9,931 nt of DNA, from NCBI GenBank assembly GCA_963642245.1, contig CAVIFY010000055.1:1-9931 (forward strand). Reading direction: 5' to 3'. Made by a program: the position numbers and the translations under genes. Each line of letters starts with the position of its first letter. Position 1 is the first letter of the stretch. This document shows positions 1 through 7,018 of this stretch, piece by piece. Source of the stretch: CAG-217 sp963642245 (GTDB taxonomy: Bacteria; Bacillota; Clostridia; Oscillospirales; Acutalibacteraceae). The notes below the pieces were generated by a model that had not been told where the DNA came from, did no database searches, and worked only from the letters and a program-made list of their open reading frames with translations.

Positions 1-2
1 AG

Positions 3-173
3 CCCGAGGTGTCCGAAGTTGTTGCCGTTGGTCCCGGGACCGACAAACACCCCATGACCGTTGCTGTTGGCGATAAGGTGATTATCGGCAAATACAGCGG
101 CACCCAGATCAAGGTGGACGGTCAGGAGTACACCATTTCTGAGGTCAAAGACATTTTGGCCGTAGTTGAGTAA
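3..173 (+). CDS. groES: Co-chaperonin GroES, 3' part (5' end outside the window)
   Basis: This is the C-terminal 56 residues of the 10-kDa co-chaperonin, which caps the GroEL ring as a heptamer in the cytoplasm and encloses the folding substrate. The reading frame opens at the window edge with PEVSEVVAVGPGT and ends ISEVKDILAVVE. It carries the usual GroES C-terminal half: the VVAVGPG strand, the VGDKVIIGKYSGT segment and the terminal EVKDILAVVE. The family is about 94 residues long, so roughly the first 38, including the mobile loop that contacts GroEL, lie upstream. The stop codon TAA runs directly into AAGGAGGAG, the ribosome site of groL, and only 14 bases separate the two genes, so they form one operon. 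The promoter and any CIRCE operator would be upstream and cannot be seen. Identification is secure from sequence and gene order. Confidence 0.96.
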   Translation, partial: PEVSEVVAVGPGTDKHPMTVAVGDKVIIGKYSGTQIKVDGQEYTISEVKDILAVVE

Positions 174-187
174 GGAGGAGTTCCATT

Positions 188-1828
188 ATGGCAAAAGATA
201 TTATTTACGGCGAGGACGCGCGCAAGGCATTGCAGACCGGTATTGACAAGCTGGCCAATACCGTAAAGATCACCCTTGGCCCCAAGGGCCGCAATGTGGT
301 GCTGGATAAGAAATACGGCGCACCGCTGATCACCAACGACGGCGTGACCATCGCCAAGGAGATCGAGCTGGAAGAGCCTTTTGAGAATATGGGCGCCCAG
401 CTGGTAAAGGAAGTTTCTTCCAAGACCAATGACGACGCCGGTGACGGCACCACCACCGCTACGCTGCTGGCCCAGGCGCTGGTACGCGAGGGTATGAAGA
501 ATGTGGCTGCCGGTGCCAATCCCATGGTGGTAAAGAACGGCATTAAGGCCGCTGTGGACGCTGCTGTGGCCGGTATTCAAAAAGAGAGCAAGACCGTTAG
601 CGGCAGTGATGATATTGCCCGTGTGGCTACCGTGTCCGCTGCGGACGAGACCGTTGGCAAGCTGATCGCCGAGGCTATGGAAAAGGTATCCGCCGACGGC
701 GTGATCACCGTTGAGGAGTCCAAGACCGCAGAGACCACCTGCGAGGTGGTAGAGGGTATGCAGTTCGATCGCGGCTACATTTCTCCCTACATGGTGACCG
801 ATACCGATAAGATGGAGGCTGTGCTGGACGACGCCAAGATCCTGATCACCGATAAGAAGATCAGCACCGTACAGGACATTCTGCCCCTGTTGGAGGCTGT
901 ACTGAAGAACGGCCAGAAGCTGGTGATCATTGCAGAGGATGTTGAGGGCGAGGCCTTGCAGACCATTCTGCTGAACAAGCTGCGCGGCACCTTTACCTGC
1001 GTGTGCGTAAAGGCTCCGGGCTTTGGCGATCGCCGCAAGGATATGCTCCAGGATATCGCCGTACTGACCGGCGGCCAGGTGATCACTTCCGACCTGGGTC
1101 TGGAACTGAAGGACGCGACTATGCAAATGCTGGGTACTGCCCGCCAGGTGAAGGTGACCAAGGAGAACACCATCATCGTTGACGGTGCCGGCAACAGTGA
1201 GGATATTAAAGCGCGTGTGGGCCAGATCCGTACTGCTATTGAGGCCTCTACCTCTGACTTTGACCGGGAGAAGCTGCAAGAGCGCCTGGCCAAGATGGCC
1301 GGCGGCGTAGCCGTTGTTAAGGTAGGCGCTGCCACCGAGACCGAAATGAAAGAGAAGAAGCTGCGCATTGAGGACGCTCTGGCTGCTACTAAGGCTGCCG
1401 TGGAAGAGGGTATCGTTGCCGGCGGCGGCGTGGCGCTGATCAACACCATTCCCGCTGTGAAGAAATTGCTGGATACCGACGACGCAGACTTTAAGACCGG
1501 CGTGAAGATCGTGCTGAAAGCTCTGGAGGAGCCGGTGCGCCAGATCGCTGCAAACGCAGGCCTGGAGGGCAGCGTGATCGTAGATAAGATCATGGCTTCC
1601 GGCAAGGCCGGTTACGGCTTCAACTTCGCCACCAACACCTATGGCGATATGATCGAGGCCGGTATCGTAGACCCGGCAAAGGTGACCCGTTCTGCCATTC
1701 AGAACGCCGCTTCCGTGGCTGCTATGGTGCTGACCACCGAGAGCCTGGTGACCGATATTAAGGACCCGCAGGCTGACGCTGCAAATGCTGCTGCGATGGC
1801 CGCAGCATCTCAGGGCGGGATGTACTAA
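188..1828 (+). CDS. groL: 60-kDa chaperonin GroEL (Hsp60), complete
   Basis: Class I chaperonin subunit of 546 residues. Fourteen subunits form the double-ring ATP-driven folding chamber that works with GroES in the cytoplasm. The start ATG follows AAGGAGGAG by 7 bases. Visible family features are LGPKGRNVVLD near residue 30, the ATP-site motif DGTTTAT (Asp86, equivalent to E. coli Asp87), the apical segment YISPYMVTD near 197-205, the apical peptide VKAPGFGDRRKDML near 274-287, the catalytic Asp396, and the chaperonin signature AAVEEGIVAGGG at 402-413. Length is normal for the family. The usual Gly-Gly-Met repeat tail is reduced to one unit, SQGGMY. The last Gly codon, the Met and Tyr codons and the stop lie inside a hairpin that belongs to a repeat continuing into the 3' untranslated region (1813-1909), which is unusual. 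It is co-transcribed with groES; the first clear terminator is at 2098-2128. Confidence 0.98.
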   Translation: MAKDIIYGEDARKALQTGIDKLANTVKITLGPKGRNVVLDKKYGAPLITNDGVTIAKEIELEEPFENMGAQLVKEVSSKTNDDAGDGTTTATLLAQALVREGMKNVAAGANPMVVKNGIKAAVDAAVAGIQKESKTVSGSDDIARVATVSAADETVGKLIAEAMEKVSADGVITVEESKTAETTCEVVEGMQFDRGYISPYMVTDTDKMEAVLDDAKILITDKKISTVQDILPLLEAVLKNGQKLVIIAEDVEGEALQTILLNKLRGTFTCVCVKAPGFGDRRKDMLQDIAVLTGGQVITSDLGLELKDATMQMLGTARQVKVTKENTIIVDGAGNSEDIKARVGQIRTAIEASTSDFDREKLQERLAKMAGGVAVVKVGAATETEMKEKKLRIEDALAATKAAVEEGIVAGGGVALINTIPAVKKLLDTDDADFKTGVKIVLKALEEPVRQIAANAGLEGSVIVDKIMASGKAGYGFNFATNTYGDMIEAGIVDPAKVTRSAIQNAASVAAMVLTTESLVTDIKDPQADAANAAAMAAASQGGMY

Positions 1829-1909
1829 TCCCGCGCGAGATGATGCGGCACAAGGCTCCAAATCTTTGATTTGGGAGCAAAGGTCCGGTGGACCTTTGCG
1901 TAGCCGCAT
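1813..1909 (+). repeat. Structured tandem repeat, copy 1 (overlaps groL stop codon)
   Basis: This 97-base segment is repeated at 1975-2071 with three differences (1819 G/C, 1830 C/G, 1835 G/A); the last 74 bases are identical. Its folds are clear. A 6-bp hairpin, GCGGGA (1815-1820) with TCCCGC (1829-1834), holds the groL stop TAA in its 8-base loop. A 7-bp outer stem, ATGCGGC (1843-1849) with GCCGCAT (1903-1909), encloses two hairpins: GCTCCAAAT with ATTTGGGAGC, one base bulged (1855-1878), and a perfect 9-bp CAAAGGTCC with GGACCTTTG (1878-1898). That makes a three-way junction. No T-run follows, so it is not a standard terminator. Likely roles are mRNA 3'-end stability or a dispersed palindromic element; neither can be proved here. 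Confidence 0.9.
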
Positions 1910-1974
1910 GGTCGATGTGTTGCGGATATAGTCGCATACCACCGCGAGCAGTGCAGAGAAAGTCTGATCTGCCG

Positions 1975-2071
1975 GGGCGGCATGTACTAATGCCGCACGA
2001 GATGATGCGGCACAAGGCTCCAAATCTTTGATTTGGGAGCAAAGGTCCGGTGGACCTTTGCGTAGCCGCAT
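1975..2071 (+). repeat. Structured tandem repeat, copy 2 (offset 162 bases from copy 1)
   Basis: Second copy of the same element. The hairpin is now GCGGCA (1977-1982) with TGCCGC (1991-1996), so both partners of one base pair have changed together relative to copy 1. The outer stem is 2005-2011 with 2065-2071. The copy begins with GGCGGCATGTACTAA, which reads Gly-Gly-Met-Tyr-stop and matches the groL tail, and ATCT just upstream also matches. The copy is therefore probably a duplicated groL 3' end plus the downstream element. The 65 bases between copies (1910-1974) show no gene and only weak pairing (TGCG with CGCA around 1930). In this copy TGCCGCA (1991-1997) can also pair with TGCGGCA (2006-2012), giving an alternative fold just ahead of the terminator. 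Confidence 0.9.
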
Positions 2072-2097
2072 TCAGTTGCATAAATATTGCAAAATTT

Positions 2098-2128
2098 GGC
2101 CGGTGTGCGTATGTGCACCGGCCTTTTT
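2098..2128 (+). terminator. Intrinsic terminator of the groESL operon
   Basis: An 11-bp stem, GGCCGGTGTGC with GTGCACCGGCC (two G-U wobble pairs), has a GTAT loop and is followed directly by TTTTT. It lies 270 bases after the groL stop, beyond both repeat copies, so the two structured repeats would be part of the operon's transcript. Confidence 0.9.
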
Positions 2129-2234
2129 GCATGATACAGACCGGTTTTGACGGACCGGGCCGTCTGCATGGTGAGTAAAAAGCCGCCGCGGAATTGAACA
2201 CACCGGAATATCTGTATCACTTATCTACAATCTA

Positions 2235-2263
2235 TTGACTTTTGACCCCTTTGGGGGTACTAT
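2235..2263 (+). promoter_or_regulatory. Sigma-A-type promoter of the GH43 unit, with a palindrome in the spacer
   Basis: The -35 box TTGACT (2235-2240) and the -10 box TACTAT (2258-2263) are separated by exactly 17 bases. The spacer and the first -10 base hold the inverted repeat ACCCC-TTTG-GGGGT (2245-2258), a plausible operator because a bound protein would block polymerase. Transcription would start near 2270, about 57 bases ahead of the start codon. The rest of the gap from 2129 to 2234 shows no gene or clear structure. Confidence 0.75.
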
Positions 2264-2271
2264 ATAGCAGA

Positions 2272-2303
2272 TTTTGGCGCAGTCTGTTTTTTTCTGCCCA
2301 AAA
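2272..2303 (+). promoter_or_regulatory. 5'-end mRNA hairpin in the GH43 leader
   Basis: TTTTGG-C-GCAG (2272-2282, one C bulged) pairs with CTGCCCAAAA (2294-2303) around a U-rich loop. It would sit at the extreme 5' end of the transcript if transcription starts near 2270. Such 5' stems often protect mRNA from decay. It leaves the ribosome site CGGAGGTG (2312-2319) free, so it is not an obvious translation switch. Confidence 0.45.
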
Positions 2304-2326
2304 GAGAAAATCGGAGGTGCAAATCT

Positions 2327-5300
2327 ATGCGCAAAAAACCAACCGGCAAACGGCTGCTTGCAGTGTTCCTTGCAGTGCTGATGGCACTCACTTGCTTTAC
2401 TGCTCTGCCTTTTGCTGCTTCTGCCGCCACCCCGGCTACTTCTACCGGCGGTAAGTATGTGTTTGCCTACTTTACCGGCAACGCCACCAGCGAGCAGAAA
2501 ATTCGCTTTGCCGTTTCTGACGACGGCTATAACTTTACTGCCATCAACGGCGGCCAGCCTGTTGCAGAGCAGACCACCGGCACCGGCTGTGCCCGTGACC
2601 CGTATCTGTTCCGCGGCCAGGACGGCTACTTCTATATGGTGGCAACGGATATGGACGCTTCCCTTGGCTGGTGGGATGTGAACGACGCCATGACCGTGTG
2701 GCGTTCTGCGGACCTGGTGAACTGGTCCGAGGAGTCCCATATCTCTATTAAAGATGTGAAGAACGCAGACGGCACTTCCGCACTGCCTGCGGACGAGACC
2801 GTGCATTGCTTTTGGGCACCCCAGGTGATCTGGGACGCTTCCACCGGCAAGTATATGGTGTACTTCTCTCTGTCTACCTCCAGCTTTACCGGCGACGCGG
2901 CACAGAAGATCTACTATATGCTCACGGATAATTTAATGGATGTGACCCATTACAGCGCGCCCCAGCTGCTGTATAAGAACCCCAACGGCGACGCCTCTAT
3001 TGACGCGGACATTATGTACGACTCCGCCAACGGCATTTATTATATGTATTATAAGAATGAGGCGGACGGGGAAAAGACCATTTACTATGTGTCCTCCACC
3101 GATTTGAAGGACGCGGACCAGTATATGGCCTGCACCCCGGTGAAGGTGTATAACAGCCTGACCACCAAGATGGAGGGCTGCAATTCCCACTTTATCACCG
3201 GCACCAACACCATGGTAATGCTGGCCGACGAGTACGGCAACAGCGGTCACTACCTGGCGTTCCAGTCCACGGACTTTAAGAACTTTGAAAAGCTCACGGA
3301 CAGCCAGTACACCTTGAACCAGCTGTCTCCCCGTCACGGCTCTGTGCTGGCCATTACCGATGAAGAATACAACACCATGCTCAAAGCCCAGCGCTCCACG
3401 GATATGCGCTATCGCTTTGACTCCGACCTGAACCTGACCTCTGACTGGACCTACACCAAGCAGACGGACTCCAGCGGCTATACCTATGAGTACCAGCTGA
3501 ACAAGGCCGGTATTGCAGAGCAGGGCGGCAAGCTGTGGCTCAACCAGGGCCAGGTGTTCGTCAACGACCCGGTGATCCAGGCGCTGATGAAAACAGACAG
3601 CTTTACCGTGTCCTTTAGCCACACCCGGTTGACGGACGACAACGACCTGGGCACCGCAGGCACCGTATTTGCACTGGCTGCTGCGGACAAGGACTTTATC
3701 CGCCTGGGCTGTGACGGCACCCTGACGGTTTATACCAACGGTGCCGACAAGGCCGCTGCCGACAAGGTGACCGTACCTGCCGGTCAGGAGGCCAACTACA
3801 CCATTTCTTATAACGGCAAAGAGACCGTGCTTTATGTAGACGGCAAGCTGGCCGCCACGGTAGAGGGCGTGATCGACGCCCGGGAAGTGGCCGACGGCGC
3901 TGCATTTTATGTGGGTCTGGGCTATTCCGACGCGGCCAACAAAGACAACGCCGTGCGTATGATCGGCAACTACGGCAACTTGCAGTTCTCTGCCGCTTCT
4001 GCCCAGGGCACCCAGTCCGAGCTGACCGCTCAGGTAGCGGCCTTTGAGGCGCTGCTGCAAGGCGGCAAACTGTACAGTAACGCTTCTGCCGCTTACGCTG
4101 CCTATGTGCAGGCCAACCGTCTGCTGGACGCTGTGCGTTACGGCGGGGCAGATGTGTCCGCTGCGCAGCTGAAAGCAGCCACGGACGCACTGGTGGCCGC
4201 TATGGCTGCCATGAAAGAATACACCCAGCCCCAGATGGGCAAGGGCTACTTTGGCACCACCGAGGCTACCGACGGCTACACCGATGTGCTTTACAGCACC
4301 AAGGATTATGTGTACAGCGGCGAGACCACCGCAGACAGCTACCAGACCATCGGTTATGTGAACTTTAAGATCGCCAGCCCCAGCACCACCGTGCTGCTGA
4401 AAAACGGCGACAGCAACCCCGGGTTCCCGGTGGTGGTAGAGAGCAAAAAGGTGGAGAACGGTAGCGGCTTGCTTTGGAATTATAAGACCACTTACGGCAA
4501 GATCGCCTATGTGGCGCCCCTGAGCAGTGACTTAATGCTCAGCCACCTGTGGTACGGCTATGCAGAGGGCGAGCATACGGCTTGGCCCGGCAAAACCGCG
4601 GAGAGCAATACCGCCACCTTTGGCTACCAGGCGGGTACCACGGCGGATATGACGGTCAACCAGGACAATACCGGCACTTCCCGGTTCTGGAACAACCAGG
4701 CGTTCCTGACCCCCACCTTTGGTACCAATGAATATACCAAGACTTATACCGGTTTGCAGTTCTCTGCCAAGGTGATCGGTAACCGGAATAACGAGACCAC
4801 CGACAACGCAGCAGAGAACCTGACCCTGAACAGCACCCAGTATGTGCTCAATTACACACCCTTGGCCGCTGCTGTGGCTGCACTGGACACCACCACCCAA
4901 AAGCAGGTAGCCGCCCGGTACAAAGAGGGCGGGCTGGCAGATCTGCTGGCAAAGGCAGATACCGTCAGCGGTGTCAATCCGGCGGCTTACAACTATGCCT
5001 TTGATACTGCCGGTGCAGTGACCGGCTATCAGACCGACGCTGCTGCAGCTATGACCGCTTACAACGCAGCCACGGTGAACACCACTGCCGATGTTTATAC
5101 GGCTTTGCGCACGGTGATGGACAACTGTATGAGCACCTACGCCGTAGGCAACACGGTGCTGGATAACGGTTCAACCAAGTATGTGGCCGCCCTGTGGAGC
5201 GACTTTGAACAGGCTTATCAGGCTGCGCAGAGCGCCTTTGCCGATTTGAAAGACAATGATTATCAAAAGGACGGCAGCGCCCTGCAAACCTTGGCCGATA

Positions 5301-6610
5301 ACCTGCAAAAGGCTTATGACGCCCTGTGCGGCTACGGCGCTTATGACGCACTGGATAGCGCAGTCAGCCGGGTAAAGACCGTGGTGGCTGCCGGTAAGGA
5401 CGGCTACTATGCCGCCGACAAGTACCGGGCGTTGGAGCAGGCTTTGGCGGATGTATTGGCTACCGCTTACACCAATGACGGCGCCGCTTATGCCCTGAGC
5501 GAAAAGCAGCAGACCACCATTGATGCCTGCACGGCAAAGCTGCTGTCTGCTTACACCGACTGTATGTACAGCAACCAGTTTAAGGTGACCTTTACCGCAG
5601 ACGGCCAAACGGTCAGCACTGATTTTTACGACGCCAACGCCACCGTGACCCTGACTGCACCCAGCGCCACCAACGGCACCTGGACCGTCAACGGCGTGAC
5701 CGTAGCAGGGGAGGGCGCCAGCTACACCTTTGAGGTGGTGGCTGACAGCACCGTGACCTTTACCTCTGCCGCTGCGGCAGATACCGTAACGGTGACCAAC
5801 CTATCCGCCTTTGGCGACAGTGTATATAGTCAGTATGCGGTGACCACGGACAAGACCCTGTCCGCCGTGCTGGCAGCAGCGCCTGCCCGCACTTTGGTAG
5901 GCTACCACCTGGACGGCTGGCTGGTAAACGGCCAAAACGCCGCCAAGCTGGACGGCAGCCAGGCAGTGACTGCCTTTGCCAAGAACGGCACAGTGCTCAT
6001 CAAGCCGGTGTACAGCGCCAATGCAGGTACATACACCTTTGACGCACCGTACACCCTCACTTCCGACGCAGCGGACTTCCTGTGCTGGGCACTGCCGGTA
6101 GACGGCAACACCTATCGTGTGGTCAGCTATTCTGCCACCTATAACTGCTATGCCACCGGCGCCAAGAGCGATTTTGTGGCAATTACGGAGTCCAACTTCG
6201 ATCAGTACACCTTGCAGGGCGTGACTTCCATTGCCCAGTTGCAGCAAAAGGCACCCATCGCCTCCCTGCGCGGCGCTGCGGAAGACGCGGCGACCCAGAA
6301 CGGCCAGGTGTGGAACACAGAGATCGGCAAGCTGACCTTTGTGGCCCAGTACACCCAGGGTGCAGACCCGGCCTACACGGTCACCGCCTGCGGCCTGGAG
6401 TTCAACAACGGCGCAGACGGCAAGGGCACCAAGACGGTGATCACCAAGTCCAACAGCCAAACGGACAGCTGCCAGTATCTGGTCAGCTACACCTTTAGCA
6501 ACCCGGTAGGGCAGACCTATTCTGCACGCAGCTATGTGGTTTATACTGACGGCCAGGGCCAGCGCCACACCTCTTACAGCCCCTGGACCAATGTGACTTT
6601 GGCAAAATAA
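2327..6610 (+). CDS. Secreted multidomain GH43-like glycosidase
   Basis: A 1427-residue exported protein. The start ATG lies 7 bases after CGGAGGTG. Residues 1-33 are a signal peptide ending ASA. Residues about 42-355 look like a five-bladed GH43 propeller (arabinofuranosidase, xylosidase or arabinanase type). The expected acidic residues are present: Asp91 in ARDPYLF (base), Asp226 in SIDADIMYD (pKa modulator) and Glu283 in KMEGCNSH (acid). Residues about 360-557 resemble a LamG-type sandwich, with DGKLAATVEG typical. Helical FIVAR-like segments fall near 565-630, 940-1000 and 1003-1080. Residues 639-840 are a beta-rich block I do not recognise. Residues 1085-1225 look like bacterial Ig or InlB-type repeats, and the end (about 1345-1427, YSARSYVVYTD) resembles a fibronectin-like module. 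There is no LPXTG motif, dockerin or SLH domain, so it is either released or held by binding modules. It probably removes arabinose or xylose side groups from plant polysaccharide, but substrate and subfamily cannot be decided by eye. Confidence 0.85.
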   Translation: MRKKPTGKRLLAVFLAVLMALTCFTALPFAASAATPATSTGGKYVFAYFTGNATSEQKIRFAVSDDGYNFTAINGGQPVAEQTTGTGCARDPYLFRGQDGYFYMVATDMDASLGWWDVNDAMTVWRSADLVNWSEESHISIKDVKNADGTSALPADETVHCFWAPQVIWDASTGKYMVYFSLSTSSFTGDAAQKIYYMLTDNLMDVTHYSAPQLLYKNPNGDASIDADIMYDSANGIYYMYYKNEADGEKTIYYVSSTDLKDADQYMACTPVKVYNSLTTKMEGCNSHFITGTNTMVMLADEYGNSGHYLAFQSTDFKNFEKLTDSQYTLNQLSPRHGSVLAITDEEYNTMLKAQRSTDMRYRFDSDLNLTSDWTYTKQTDSSGYTYEYQLNKAGIAEQGGKLWLNQGQVFVNDPVIQALMKTDSFTVSFSHTRLTDDNDLGTAGTVFALAAADKDFIRLGCDGTLTVYTNGADKAAADKVTVPAGQEANYTISYNGKETVLYVDGKLAATVEGVIDAREVADGAAFYVGLGYSDAANKDNAVRMIGNYGNLQFSAASAQGTQSELTAQVAAFEALLQGGKLYSNASAAYAAYVQANRLLDAVRYGGADVSAAQLKAATDALVAAMAAMKEYTQPQMGKGYFGTTEATDGYTDVLYSTKDYVYSGETTADSYQTIGYVNFKIASPSTTVLLKNGDSNPGFPVVVESKKVENGSGLLWNYKTTYGKIAYVAPLSSDLMLSHLWYGYAEGEHTAWPGKTAESNTATFGYQAGTTADMTVNQDNTGTSRFWNNQAFLTPTFGTNEYTKTYTGLQFSAKVIGNRNNETTDNAAENLTLNSTQYVLNYTPLAAAVAALDTTTQKQVAARYKEGGLADLLAKADTVSGVNPAAYNYAFDTAGAVTGYQTDAAAAMTAYNAATVNTTADVYTALRTVMDNCMSTYAVGNTVLDNGSTKYVAALWSDFEQAYQAAQSAFADLKDNDYQKDGSALQTLADNLQKAYDALCGYGAYDALDSAVSRVKTVVAAGKDGYYAADKYRALEQALADVLATAYTNDGAAYALSEKQQTTIDACTAKLLSAYTDCMYSNQFKVTFTADGQTVSTDFYDANATVTLTAPSATNGTWTVNGVTVAGEGASYTFEVVADSTVTFTSAAAADTVTVTNLSAFGDSVYSQYAVTTDKTLSAVLAAAPARTLVGYHLDGWLVNGQNAAKLDGSQAVTAFAKNGTVLIKPVYSANAGTYTFDAPYTLTSDAADFLCWALPVDGNTYRVVSYSATYNCYATGAKSDFVAITESNFDQYTLQGVTSIAQLQQKAPIASLRGAAEDAATQNGQVWNTEIGKLTFVAQYTQGADPAYTVTACGLEFNNGADGKGTKTVITKSNSQTDSCQYLVSYTFSNPVGQTYSARSYVVYTDGQGQRHTSYSPWTNVTLAK

Positions 6611-6621
6611 GGAGAAACAGT

Positions 6622-6765
6622 ATGGAAAAGTTGAAATATACCAAGCCGGAGACGGAAGTGGTACGCTTCCAGTTGAAGGACGGGGATCTGTACACCCTGT
6701 CCGGCGGTCAAAACGGCAACGAGACCGGCGGCGGCAGCGATCCCTTTGACGATAGCCAGTTTTAA
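6622..6765 (+). CDS. 47-residue Gly/Asp-rich small protein, function unknown
   Basis: The frame begins MEKLKYTKPETEVVRF and ends GGGSDPFDDSQF. Its ribosome site AAGGAG overlaps the stop codon of the GH43 gene, only 11 bases separate the two, and a strong terminator follows 12 bases after its stop, so it is the last gene of that unit. No signal peptide, membrane segment or cysteine is present. The N-terminal third is charged, with the pattern Y-x-K-P-x-x-E-V-V-x-F. The C-terminal half is acidic and rich in Gly, Asn and Ser. From memory, short proteins of this general design occur in gut Firmicutes and Bacteroidetes, but I know of no assigned function. A peptide precursor with a leader and a Gly-rich core is possible, but no modifying enzyme or transporter lies nearby. 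Ribosome site, spacing and codon use like its neighbour make it likely to be a real gene. Confidence 0.75.
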   Translation: MEKLKYTKPETEVVRFQLKDGDLYTLSGGQNGNETGGGSDPFDDSQF

Positions 6766-6776
6766 CGGCAACCTTG

Positions 6777-6809
6777 CAGACGGCAGCGCTTTTGCTGCCG
6801 TCTGTTTTT
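6777..6809 (+). terminator. Intrinsic terminator of the GH43 unit
   Basis: A perfect 11-bp stem, CAGACGGCAGC (6777-6787) with GCTGCCGTCTG (6794-6804), has the loop GCTTTT and is followed by TTTTTATGTTTTTT. It lies directly after the small-protein stop codon and closes the two-gene unit. Confidence 0.95.
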
Positions 6810-6889
6810 ATGTTTTTTGATGAAAATGTGGAAGTTCTTGCGCATAAGATACAAGACAAATGGCGAATAACGCGTAAAAATAGGCAATA

Positions 6890-6929
6890 TCACGAAAAAA
6901 CAGGCAAAAAATCGTGAGCAATCGCTCAC
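6890..6929 (+). promoter_or_regulatory. Nested inverted repeats just upstream of the gdh promoter
   Basis: Two palindromes share an arm. TCACGA (6890-6895) matches TCGTGA (6912-6917), and GTGAGC (6914-6919) matches GCTCAC (6924-6929) across AATC. The second ends 7 bases before the -35 box, a usual place for an activator or repressor site. The rest of 6810-6936 is AT-rich and shows no gene. Confidence 0.4.
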
Positions 6930-6936
6930 TTTTCTA

Positions 6937-6965
6937 TTGCAATTTGGATTTAATGGTGTTATGAT
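6937..6965 (+). promoter_or_regulatory. Sigma-A-type promoter of glutamate dehydrogenase
   Basis: The -35 box TTGCAA (6937-6942), a 17-base spacer and the -10 box TATGAT (6960-6965) form a good consensus promoter. Transcription would start around 6972, giving a leader of roughly 70 bases before the gdh start codon. Confidence 0.75.
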
Positions 6966-6966
6966 G

Positions 6967-7018
6967 AATTTGGCAAGGGGATATTGAACAGAATACCGTT
7001 TCTGTTCAGTACCAAATT
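6967..7018 (+). promoter_or_regulatory. Two-tier stem in the gdh leader
   Basis: An outer stem, AATTTGG (6967-6973) with CCAAATT (7012-7018), encloses an inner perfect 9-bp stem, TGAACAGAA (6985-6993) with TTCTGTTCA (7000-7008), with loop TACCGT. The 5' side of the internal loop contains AAGGGGAT, which echoes the GGGGGAT ribosome site at 7029-7035. It matches no riboswitch class I can name. If transcription starts after 6967, part of the outer stem would be missing from the RNA, and the palindrome might act as a DNA operator instead. Confidence 0.45.

Noticed and set aside
1843..1909. A tRNA-like cloverleaf, because of the 7-bp outer stem and 67-base length.
   Set aside because: There are only two internal hairpins, no T-loop or anticodon-arm consensus and no CCA end. 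The second copy is equally unlike a tRNA.
122..2071. A 649-codon open frame on the minus strand across groL.
   Set aside because: It is antisense to an unmistakable groL. Its N-terminal part is simply the two repeat copies read backwards, and the composition (His, Gly, Leu, Gln rich) is typical of a shadow frame.
1813..2071. A CRISPR array or a classical insertion element.
   Set aside because: Only two long structured copies occur with one 65-base spacer. There is no transposase, no terminal inverted repeats bounding a gene, and no clear target-site duplication.
2076..2092. The inverted repeat TTGCA-TAAATAT-TGCAA between repeat copy 2 and the terminator.
   Set aside because: It is short, AT-rich and not linked to a promoter or gene start, so it could easily be chance.
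2933..4060. Long minus-strand frames within the GH43 gene (also 5801-6859 and others).
   Set aside because: They are shadows of a high-GC, strongly codon-biased gene, with no ribosome site or recognisable motif.
6622..6765. A ribosomally made, modified peptide (RiPP) cluster.
   Set aside because: The peptide has no Cys, and no radical SAM, cyclase, protease or exporter gene lies in the window. The idea is kept only as a remote possibility.
6967..7018. A known riboswitch (for example glutamine or glycine type) before gdh.
   Set aside because: The stem layout and loops do not match the conserved cores of those classes that I can recall. It is a simple nested stem.
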